Positions 1 through 5,945 of a stretch of 7,228 nt of DNA are shown here, piece by piece. How positions within the stretch are numbered: position 1 is the first letter of the stretch; every line of letters starts with the position of its first letter. Made by a program: the position numbers and the translations under genes. The DNA comes from Rhodobiaceae bacterium (lineage in GTDB: Bacteria > Pseudomonadota > Alphaproteobacteria > Parvibaculales > Parvibaculaceae). The DNA is taken from positions 1 through 7,228 of the forward strand of contig NVSO02000223.1 of assembly GCA_002401305.2 (NCBI GenBank), read 5' to 3'. Below the pieces are notes generated by a model. It was given only the letters and a program-made list of their open reading frames with translations. It was not told where the DNA came from and did no database searches.

Positions 1-532
1 CTGCCCTATGGGTGAGGGGATGCCAGAAATGTGGATGTTGGGTTCAAGCACTGATGGCGCACAACATGCCGCCAGCTTTGGCCTGCCTTATTGTTTCGCT
101 CATTTCATCAATCAGGATGCAGGTACTCTTCCGCTTGATGTTTACCGCGAACATTTCCGCCCCTCTCGGGCTTTGCAAACACCGCATGCGTCTCTTGCTG
201 TCTCTGTCACAGTGGCCGACACAGAGGAAGAAGCTCAACTGATTTCGGCCAGTCGGAATTTATGGATCTTACGTCTTCTTCAAAATCGTGCGGGGCCTTT
301 TGTACCAGACGCAGAAGCTCTGGCAACAAAGCTGACGGCAGAAGAAGAAACCATGATGGTGCAAATCAAACAACGCGGTATCACAGGCTCCCCGGAGCAG
401 GTGCGTGGACGACTGCTACAAATGGGCAGTGAGTACGGCGTGGATGACTTCGTCATTCTTACCATCACCCACGACGCTGACACCCGCACACGGTCCTACG
501 AGCTTTTGGCGGATGCCTTTCAGCTCGCTTAG
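1..532 (+). CDS. LLM-class (luciferase-like) flavin-dependent oxidoreductase, C-terminal part
   Basis: This is the C-terminal ~177 residues of a bacterial luciferase-like monooxygenase. The frame is open from base 2, so the gene begins before the window; family members run about 330-340 residues, so roughly half is missing. Visible landmarks are MWMLGSS followed by GAQHAASFGLPYCFAHF, the conserved strand-helix block of the TIM barrel in 'group 1' LLM oxidoreductases, and a C-terminal GSPEQVRGRL...YGVDDFVILTITHD...RSYELLADAF block that matches the usual family ending. The family uses reduced FMN (or F420 in some branches) with O2; the substrate cannot be told from this part. The gene ends with TAG at 530-532, inside the tail of the convergent symporter gene. 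The ATG at 8 is internal, not the start. Family assignment is firm, substrate unknown. Confidence 0.9.
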   Translation, partial: CPMGEGMPEMWMLGSSTDGAQHAASFGLPYCFAHFINQDAGTLPLDVYREHFRPSRALQTPHASLAVSVTVADTEEEAQLISASRNLWILRLLQNRAGPFVPDAEALATKLTAEEETMMVQIKQRGITGSPEQVRGRLLQMGSEYGVDDFVILTITHDADTRTRSYELLADAFQLA

Positions 533-1947
533 TCTGAAGATGCCAAAAGCAATGCTTGGCGCTTTTCGCGCCTATCGAGCGCTGCGCGCAAACGCGCTTG
601 GCGCTCTGGCGTGATTGGGTATTGCCAAACGATGTAGGTAGCTGTGGTCCACAGGACTAAAGGCACGAGGCAGTACATCGCCAACACGACGAATAGAGAT
701 TCGGGTGTATTTTCCGCCAATTTTGGGTCGAAGGAAAAATACGCAATGATTGGCAATGCGATGAGACCAGCTGCGTCAAATATCTTTCGGATCATTCCTA
801 AAAAGGCGAATAGGAACCCAGCACGTTGGCTTCCATTTTTAATTGTATCAAGGTCGATGATATCAGCCAAAATTGACTGAGATAAAATAGGGCCGGCAGC
901 GATGCACAAACCCTGCAAAGACGATGTTGCAAGGAATGCCCAAAACACGGCTTCGGGCGCAATGGGTCTCAACCAGTAGATAATCACCGGCACTAATGCA
1001 AACGCACACAGGCTAACGGCACCCGCACACGCCAGCACTTTCTGCTTCTGAAAGTTTTTTGCTGCCCAGATCCAAATGGGTGCTCCCAAAAATCCCATGG
1101 CAATCATCGTAAAGATTAGTAACTGCCCCTGAATCGGCTCCAAGTTTGCGACATGGTCAAAAAACAAAATGGCCAAGGCGCCGTTGAATGAACCAGCCAA
1201 CGCCGAGAACATTGTAGACAGTAGGATGATGCGGAAGGGCCCATTGCGCAACACAGAGCGCACACTCTTAAAGAACGGTTGGTGGCGCACCAAAACCGGC
1301 TTGGGCTCTTTGACCTTCCAAAACAAGATACCTGCACAAATAGGCATCAGCACCAATATCAAATAGCCCAGCGCGGCCATTGCCTCTCGGCTGGCCGTTT
1401 TGGGCTCCTCGCCTTCGGGTAATTCCGTTCCGCCCAGACCTGACAATAGAGGTGCTGTGATAGCCAACATCACCCCGACCAGCAGAAAGATCTCTCGATA
1501 GCCGGTGATACGACTGCGCTCATTATAGTCTGTCGCCAGCTCGGCCCCCCACGCGCCGTAGGGGATAACGATGAATGTAAAGCCGAGATAGATCAACATG
1601 ACCGAGCTTAGAAGATACCAGACACTTACAATCTCGGGCGGGAAGAAAAGAAGATAGGAGGCCATCATCATCATTGGCACACCGGCAAGCACCCAAGGGC
1701 GTCTACGTCCCCACCGCGTTTTGGTTAGATCCGACAAGCGCCCGACCAAAGGGTCTGTAATGACATCCGTTAGACGTGCTGCAAATAAAATGAACCCCAC
1801 TAACGCGAGGTCGAGGCCCAGGGTGTCACCGTAAAATGGAGGTATATAAATATTTACAGGCAAGCCAATCACAGCCAGCGGAATAACCATCTGTCCATGC
1901 GCCATTAACGTAGTCTTCGCTAGTTTATTTTTTGGCTTTTCACTCAT
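529..1947 (-). CDS. MFS transporter, GPH (MelB-like) cation:sugar symporter family
   Basis: A 472-residue inner-membrane protein with about 12 hydrophobic segments. It belongs to the glycoside-pentoside-hexuronide:cation symporter group (MFS_2). The clearest signature is near residues 61-85: DVITDP, then GRLSD, then RWGRRRPW. Asp61 and Asp65 line up with the Asp55/Asp59 cation-site pair of MelB, and the R-x-G-R-x-R-P-W loop is the family's cytoplasmic loop after TM2. It probably imports a sugar or glycoside with Na+ or H+; the substrate cannot be read from sequence, and no sugar-degrading gene lies next to it. The ATG at 1947 is supported by AGAGG at 1954-1958, six bases upstream. The stop (529-531) overlaps the stop of the convergent monooxygenase gene. 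It may be an independent unit: a 336-bp gap separates it from the same-strand GST gene. Length is normal for the family. Confidence 0.9.
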   Translation of the reverse strand: MSEKPKNKLAKTTLMAHGQMVIPLAVIGLPVNIYIPPFYGDTLGLDLALVGFILFAARLTDVITDPLVGRLSDLTKTRWGRRRPWVLAGVPMMMMASYLLFFPPEIVSVWYLLSSVMLIYLGFTFIVIPYGAWGAELATDYNERSRITGYREIFLLVGVMLAITAPLLSGLGGTELPEGEEPKTASREAMAALGYLILVLMPICAGILFWKVKEPKPVLVRHQPFFKSVRSVLRNGPFRIILLSTMFSALAGSFNGALAILFFDHVANLEPIQGQLLIFTMIAMGFLGAPIWIWAAKNFQKQKVLACAGAVSLCAFALVPVIIYWLRPIAPEAVFWAFLATSSLQGLCIAAGPILSQSILADIIDLDTIKNGSQRAGFLFAFLGMIRKIFDAAGLIALPIIAYFSFDPKLAENTPESLFVVLAMYCLVPLVLWTTATYIVWQYPITPERQARLRAALDRREKRQALLLASSD

Positions 1948-2042
1948 AGTATACCTCTAAAGTACTAGTGCGGCGCGCTCTTCTTCAGCTTCTGTTCAGG
2001 TTCAAAATACAACTATATGGGCATGGTCACTTGTGAGACCTG

Positions 2043-2073
2043 CACGTTCCATTTTTAGCTCTTCTGGAACGTG
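2043..2073. repeat. 9-bp perfect inverted repeat upstream of the GPH symporter
   Basis: CACGTTCCA (2043-2051) and TGGAACGTG (2065-2073) are perfect reverse complements separated by 13 bases. The element lies 26-56 bp upstream of the possible minus-strand -10 box at 2012-2017, a typical position for an activator or operator site of the symporter gene. It could equally be an RNA hairpin belonging to the adjoining structured element. The repeat itself is directly seen; its role is inferred. Confidence 0.45.
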
Positions 2074-2075
2074 AT

Positions 2076-2142
2076 GGAGAGAGCCAGAGCTGTACTCTTA
2101 CCGTACCCCCGGGTATGGCCCTGCTCTCTCCCATTGCTTTTT
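2076..2142 (+). other. Candidate structured RNA: three-way-junction-like fold with T-run
   Basis: GGAGAGAGC (2076-2084) pairs perfectly with GCTCTCTCC (2123-2131). Inside this closing stem are two smaller hairpins: AGAG/CTCT (2086-2089 with 2095-2098, 5-base loop) and CCGTACC/GGTATGG (2101-2107 with 2112-2118, one G-U pair, 4-base loop). TTTTT follows at 2138-2142. The G-U pair works only on the + strand (it would be C-A on the other), and the T-run is also on +, so a + strand transcript is favoured. No matching known RNA family was recognised and no convincing promoter was found, so this could be chance pairing in repetitive GA/CT sequence. Confidence 0.3.
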
Positions 2143-2283
2143 CAAGCGTGTCTCCCCCAACAATCCCCAGCATCTCTTTTCGTCGTATTTTTTGCAGGAT
2201 GCTTCTTGTCGTTTTCTTTCGTGCAAGCCAAGCACCTTCCGATATGCTTCGGATTTTCTGGCGCTTAGACTTTAGTCTAGAAC

Positions 2284-2892
2284 TTATGCTTTTGCAGATG
2301 GACGCGCTGACATGCGCTCATACCAAGCTTTTAGGTTTACGAGGTCATCCGCGATGGGAACCCCGGCAAACATGGCGAAGTCGATTGTGGTCAACAACAC
2401 AATATCAGCCATGGAAAAATAGTCTCCCACGAGGAAGTCATGACCCTTTAAATGCGCATCAAAGAACTTCATTCCGCCAACAATCCGCGGCTTGTTCTTT
2501 TCGCCCCACTCTGGCATTTGATCTTCCAGCCCAGCCATAATTTCATTCGTATGACGGAAGAACATTGCGATCGGCATCATCAAATTAAGTTCTGCGCGGC
2601 GCTGCCACATTTCCACCAAAGCAATTTCCACCGGCGTGCGTCCAAAAAGAGGCACCTCTGGATTTGTTGCTTCAAAATAACGGCAAATGGCAAGCGTCTC
2701 TGTCAGACAGGTGCCATCGTCCAGCTCAAAGGCAGGCACTTGGGACAACGGGCTGATTTTACGGAACTCAGGGGTCTTATGCTCCCCTTTCATGATCGCA
2801 ACTTCCTGGACAGGAACCTCAATCCCTTTTTCCGCAAGGAATATGCGTACTCGCCGTGGATTAGGCGCGTATTTGTCATCATACAATTTCAT
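2284..2892 (-). CDS. Glutathione S-transferase family protein
   Basis: A 202-residue soluble protein with the two-domain GST layout. The thioredoxin-fold N-terminal domain spans about residues 1-78: it opens MKLYDD, has PNPRRVRIFLAEKG at 10-23, the cis-proline in SQVPAFEL (Pro53), and the glutathione gamma-glutamyl-binding turn TETLAICRYFE (Glu65-Thr66). The all-helical C-terminal domain follows, with DFLVGDYFSMADIVLL, the conserved N-capping box region. It probably conjugates or reduces with glutathione; the substrate is not predictable. Start choice: the frame extends to a GTG at 2904, but the ATG at 2892 gives the family's usual N-terminus and has a weak GTGAG upstream, whereas the GTG has no ribosome site. 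Divergent from the Bcr/CflA efflux gene. Length is normal and no defect is seen. Confidence 0.9.
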   Translation of the reverse strand: MKLYDDKYAPNPRRVRIFLAEKGIEVPVQEVAIMKGEHKTPEFRKISPLSQVPAFELDDGTCLTETLAICRYFEATNPEVPLFGRTPVEIALVEMWQRRAELNLMMPIAMFFRHTNEIMAGLEDQMPEWGEKNKPRIVGGMKFFDAHLKGHDFLVGDYFSMADIVLLTTIDFAMFAGVPIADDLVNLKAWYERMSARPSAKA

Positions 2893-2945
2893 TTGGGATC
2901 TCACTTTTAGTTTAATCTATTTATTACTTTTTCAAAGAGTGGCTC

Positions 2946-2974
2946 ATAATAAACAGTGACGCAAGAGCAATCAA
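2946..2974 (-). promoter_or_regulatory. Likely sigma70-type promoter for the GST gene
   Basis: On the minus strand TTGATT (2969-2974) and TATTAT (2946-2951) are separated by exactly 17 bases. This would start transcription near 2939-2940 and leave a leader of about 45 bases before the ATG at 2892. The match to the consensus is good for both boxes; function is inferred. Confidence 0.5.
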
Positions 2975-3082
2975 AGAACGCAATACAATTGAAAGTGTAA
3001 ACTGGTCCTACGCATACGCGGATTGCGCTGCTATATAGGCCCTTCCACTTTAACCTCACCCATCATTTTGAATGGAAAAATT

Positions 3083-4345
3083 ATGAGCCCGCCTCACGGT
3101 GACCTTTCTGCTCCTCAGGCTGAGACAATCCAATCAGAGGCAGGCTTCCAAATGACAATGGGGTTTAAGGAGTTTGTTGCTTTCATTGCCTGTTTGATGG
3201 CACTGAATGCCTTGGCGATCGATATCATGTTGCCCGCACTGCCTAACATTGGCGCCAGCCTCGGGGCCGATGTTCACGAACGCCAAACAGTCCTGACGGT
3301 CTATATGTTTGGCTTTGGTATTGCCCAACTCCTTTTTGGACCTCTTGCGGATGCATTCGGGCGTAAGAAAGTTCTGATCCCCGGGCTCGTGCTTTATATC
3401 GCCAGCGGCATTGGCTGTGTGTATGCATTTGGATTTGACAGCTTGCTGGTCGCTCGTTTCCTACAGGGCGTCGGGGCTGCAGCAATCCGGGTCATCGCGG
3501 TTTCTATTGTCCGGGATTGTTACGGTGGTCGGCGTATGGCCAGCGTGATGTCTCTCGCCATGATTGTCTTTATTGGCGTACCCATTTTGGCCCCGTCACT
3601 GGGAGCTCTTATTTTGCTGAGCTGGCCTTGGCCGGTGGTATTCTTTGCGCTGGTAATTGGCGGACTGATTATGCTCAGTTGGACCATTCTGCGCTTGCCT
3701 GAAACATTGGCCCCAGAAGATAAAGCCCCCCTCTCCTTTGCGCGTATCACAAAGGACTACCTATTTGCACTCACAACCCGCGTGTCACTCGGTTATATGT
3801 TGGCTATGGGCTTTGCAATGGGCGCCTTTTTCGGGTTCCTCAATTCCGCCCAATTGATCTACGAAGAACATTATGAATTGGGCACTTTCTTCACCGTTGC
3901 TTTTGCGGTCAATGCCGCTTTCCTGGCCATCGCATCATTGGTAAACTCGCGCATTGTTGAACGGCTTGGCATGCGCATCATTTCGCACGGGGCCATTCTA
4001 GCGATCACGCTTATCAATGCACTCCATCTCATCGTCGCTCTTGCAGGCTTGGATAGCTTCATTGTCTTTATGGTTTTCCAAAGCGCATCCCTCTTTTGTG
4101 CAGGGTTGATCATCCCCAATTGCAATGCCCTTGCCATGGAGCCCTTAGGACACATGGCGGGGACAGGCTCTTCGGCCCTCGGGTTTGTCACAACAACCTT
4201 GGGCGCTTTGCTGGGGTATTTTATCGGCCAAGCTTACGATGACACGACGGTCCCGGTTGCGGCTGGCTACGCCCTATGCGGCCTCATCTCATTGACTATT
4301 ATTTTCGTTACGGAACGTGGACGTCTGTTCAAGGCGGGGCATTGA
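3083..4345 (+). CDS. Bcr/CflA family multidrug efflux MFS transporter
   Basis: A 420-residue inner-membrane protein with about 12 membrane segments, of the 12-TM drug:H+ antiporter (DHA1) Bcr/CflA branch. TM1 carries ALAIDIMLPALP (about 44-54), the Bcr/CflA hallmark. Motif A, GPLADAFGRKK, lies at 86-96; motif B, RFLQGVGAAAIRV, at 125-137; and PILAPSLGALI around 167-177 resembles the antiporter motif C. It probably exports drugs, or possibly sulfonamide-, bicyclomycin- or amino-acid-type compounds, using the proton gradient; the exact substrate is unknown. The frame opens at a TTG (3023), but the ATG at 3083 is preferred: it has TGGA six bases upstream and yields a normal short cytoplasmic N-terminus. 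Divergent from the GST gene, so the 190-bp gap could hold shared control. The stop lies 22 bp from the convergent nucleoside transporter. Confidence 0.9.
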   Translation: MSPPHGDLSAPQAETIQSEAGFQMTMGFKEFVAFIACLMALNALAIDIMLPALPNIGASLGADVHERQTVLTVYMFGFGIAQLLFGPLADAFGRKKVLIPGLVLYIASGIGCVYAFGFDSLLVARFLQGVGAAAIRVIAVSIVRDCYGGRRMASVMSLAMIVFIGVPILAPSLGALILLSWPWPVVFFALVIGGLIMLSWTILRLPETLAPEDKAPLSFARITKDYLFALTTRVSLGYMLAMGFAMGAFFGFLNSAQLIYEEHYELGTFFTVAFAVNAAFLAIASLVNSRIVERLGMRIISHGAILAITLINALHLIVALAGLDSFIVFMVFQSASLFCAGLIIPNCNALAMEPLGHMAGTGSSALGFVTTTLGALLGYFIGQAYDDTTVPVAAGYALCGLISLTIIFVTERGRLFKAGH

Positions 4346-4370
4346 TAGGAACGCAAAAGGCGCGCTCCTA
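4346..4370. terminator. Hairpin filling the convergent gap, possible bidirectional terminator
   Basis: TAGGAACGC (4346-4354) can pair with GCGCTCCTA (4362-4370) around a 7-base loop. Eight of nine pairs are Watson-Crick; the ninth is A-C on + and G-U on -, so the minus-strand RNA is slightly better. It fills the whole 22-bp gap and includes the transporter's stop codon. No U-tract follows on either side, so a classic intrinsic terminator is not proven. Confidence 0.35.
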
Positions 4371-5621
4371 ATACAGCACGCCCACCATTGCTCCGGTCAT
4401 GGATGTGGCTAACGTACCCGCGACGAGTGAGCGCAGAGAAAGTGATATAATTTCTTTGCGCCGCGTGGGGACCAAGGCTGTCAGGCCGCCGATCATGATG
4501 CCGACGCTTGCGAAATTAGCAAAGCCGCAAAGAGCATAAATCATGATGTAGGTACTGCGCTCAGACAATACGCCCTCGGGCAATTGGATGAGTTGCAGAT
4601 AGGCGAGGAATTCGTTGAGGGCGGTTTTGATGCCCATCAATTCTGCCGCCACTTGGGTTTCAGCTGCTGGGATGCCCATCGCCCACACCAGCGGAGTGAA
4701 CACCCAGCCGAGCAAACGTTGCAACGTCAAAGGCGCCCCTGCAAAATCTGGCAAGCCACTTAGAATGATATTGCTGAGTTCCACCAGCGCGGACAAAACA
4801 AGGAGCATCGCAATGATGTTGAGGAGGAGCTTAAGCCCCTCGCCCGTGCCCTTTGTGATCGCATCCATCGCACTGTCATAGGGTTGATCCTCGGGCAGAC
4901 TCTCGGCGGTACTCGCCGTCTCTGTTTCCGGCACCATTACGGTGGCAATCAGAATAGCGGCGGGCAATGAAATAAGTGACGCCACCATGATTTGACCAAG
5001 GCCGTCGGGAACCAACGCACCAATCAATTGGGCATATAGAATGATGACTGTGCCTGCTACGGTTGCCAGACCGACGGACATCAGGACAAAAAGTTCAGAG
5101 CGGGTCAGACGCTCCAAATAGGGCCGAATCAATAAAGGTGCTTCCACCATGCCGAGTATGACGTTTGCGGCTGCGCCAAGCCCCACAGCCCCGCTCAACC
5201 CCAGCAAACGCTCGAGGGCCCACGCAAATGCTTTGGTGACCCACTTTAGAATGTGCCAATGCCACAGCAATGCGGACAACGCGGCGATCACCAAGACCAG
5301 AGGTAGTGCCTGAAAGCCGAGAACAAAGGCATTTTGTGGTTTGGTGATCTCGAAAGGGGAAGGTCCCCCGCCGACATAGCCAAAAACCACCTGAGTACCG
5401 GCTTGTGTGGCTTCGGACAGCGCGACAACAATTTGGTTTAGGCTCACAAGCCCTTGTCTTATCTCAGGAATTTTGATGAATAGCGCTGCTAGGCCAATCT
5501 GCAAACCGAGGGACACCGCAATTGTGCGCCACGGAATGACGCGTCGATTTTCACTTATCGCCCATGCAATTGCGATAAAAAGCAGTACACCGAAGCCAGA
5601 TTGCAGCGCTAATGGCATCAT
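4368..5621 (-). CDS. Concentrative nucleoside transporter (CNT/NupC family) symporter
   Basis: A 417-residue inner-membrane protein of the CNT family, which imports nucleosides with Na+ or H+. Landmarks: AANVILGMVEAPLL (about 151-164), GIKTALNEFLAY (330-341), matching the CNT signature G-x-K-x3-N-E-F-x-A-Y, and CGFANFASVGI (365-375). By alignment from memory with the Vibrio cholerae CNT structure, the ribose-contacting residues (Glu337, Asn369, Ser372), Phe367 and the sodium-site Asn153 are kept, while the nucleobase-contacting Gln-Thr pair is Met158-Val159. A hydrophilic stretch at about 231-258 is the central cytoplasmic loop. Two ATGs are adjacent (5621 and 5618); GGGGG at 5626-5630 sits four and seven bases upstream respectively, so the second may be the true start. 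Divergent from the SDR gene. No nucleoside-catabolic gene is beside it. Family certain, substrate range uncertain. Confidence 0.92.
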   Translation of the reverse strand: MMPLALQSGFGVLLFIAIAWAISENRRVIPWRTIAVSLGLQIGLAALFIKIPEIRQGLVSLNQIVVALSEATQAGTQVVFGYVGGGPSPFEITKPQNAFVLGFQALPLVLVIAALSALLWHWHILKWVTKAFAWALERLLGLSGAVGLGAAANVILGMVEAPLLIRPYLERLTRSELFVLMSVGLATVAGTVIILYAQLIGALVPDGLGQIMVASLISLPAAILIATVMVPETETASTAESLPEDQPYDSAMDAITKGTGEGLKLLLNIIAMLLVLSALVELSNIILSGLPDFAGAPLTLQRLLGWVFTPLVWAMGIPAAETQVAAELMGIKTALNEFLAYLQLIQLPEGVLSERSTYIMIYALCGFANFASVGIMIGGLTALVPTRRKEIISLSLRSLVAGTLATSMTGAMVGVLY

Positions 5622-5727
5622 TTATCCCCCGTAATTCCCCAAATAGCCCCGAAGCGCCTACAAATAGTGATGAACGGCATATGTCCATGGATTTTACCGT
5701 TGTTCAAGGCTGAATAGGCCTGATTGT

Positions 5728-5737
5728 CTGTGCACAG
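5728..5737. repeat. 10-bp perfect palindrome, possible operator
   Basis: CTGTGCACAG reads the same on both strands and sits about 107 bp upstream of the CNT transporter start and 209 bp upstream of the SDR start. A short symmetric site in a divergent promoter region is a plausible dimeric-regulator site. A 10-bp palindrome alone can arise by chance. Confidence 0.25.
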
Positions 5738-5932
5738 GCTCAGATCAAAGCTTCAGCTTGACCCGGAGGCCCCTGTCAGGCAAAAAAAGCGCTTGAAGCT
5801 CGCCTTGGGTCTACGTCTAGGGGCTGAGCTTGGCTACAGCGCCGTACTCCCATGTTTCCTAAACCCTATCGATGGGACATGAGATACGGACTTTGAAATT
5901 CTGAGATCCTCAAATCTCGCAAACATCCTACT

Positions 5933-5937
5933 AGGAG
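5933..5937 (+). promoter_or_regulatory. Strong ribosome binding site of the SDR gene
   Basis: AGGAG lies eight bases before the ATG at 5946, near-ideal spacing, and fixes the start. It falls inside the tiny inverted repeat TCCTA-C-TAGGA (5926-5936), which is probably too tight to hide it. Confidence 0.8.
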
Positions 5938-5945
5938 TTTTACTT

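Larger units (their letters stand above)
1948..2283. other. 336-bp intergenic region between GST and GPH symporter genes
   Basis: No credible protein gene is seen here. On the + strand about 2121-2220 is strikingly pyrimidine-rich with several T-runs. It contains the symporter ribosome site (1954-1958), a possible minus-strand -10 box TATAGT at 2012-2017 with no good -35, the inverted-repeat cluster at 2043-2131, and a small palindrome TAGACT-TT-AGTCTA at 2266-2279 just after the GST stop. No standard U-tract terminator for the GST gene is visible on the minus strand. Confidence 0.6.
5622..5945. other. 324-bp divergent intergenic region between CNT transporter and SDR genes
   Basis: No protein gene is seen. 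It should hold the promoters of both divergent genes, but I found no convincing -35/-10 pair on either strand. Visible structure: a perfect 10-bp palindrome CTGTGCACAG (5728-5737); an inverted repeat AGCTTCA/TGAAGCT (5749-5755 with 5794-5800); CCTG-T-CAGG (5772-5780) followed by a 7-A run; and in the probable SDR leader a hairpin CATGTTTC/GGGACATG (5851-5858 with 5874-5881, two G-U pairs) and GAGAT/ATCTC (5903-5907 with 5914-5918). Roles are unproven. Confidence 0.5.

Noticed and set aside
542..565. GCCAAAAGC/GCTTGGC hairpin followed by GCTTTT as terminator of the monooxygenase gene
   Set aside because: The stem needs a 2-base bulge and the T-run is short; it lies inside the symporter coding end and is probably codon-driven.
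2071..2540. Open frames on the + strand (from 2071 and from 2115) through the GST upstream gap
   Set aside because: No ribosome site or family resemblance; the longer one runs antisense into the GST gene, and its open frame reflects pyrimidine-rich sequence.
2893..2904. GTG start four codons upstream for the GST
   Set aside because: No ribosome site before it, and the ATG at 2892 gives the usual family N-terminus MKLYDD.
2989..3018. TTGAAA with a downstream CATACG as promoter of the Bcr/CflA gene
   Set aside because: The -10 matches only three of six bases with an 18-bp spacer; too weak to call.
3023..3082. 20-residue N-terminal extension of the Bcr/CflA transporter from a TTG
   Set aside because: Rare start codon without a ribosome site, and the extension lies in the promoter-leader zone; the ATG at 3083 has TGGA upstream.
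3871..4191. 106-codon minus-strand frame inside the Bcr/CflA gene
   Set aside because: Antisense shadow of a confidently assigned transporter, with no supporting signals.
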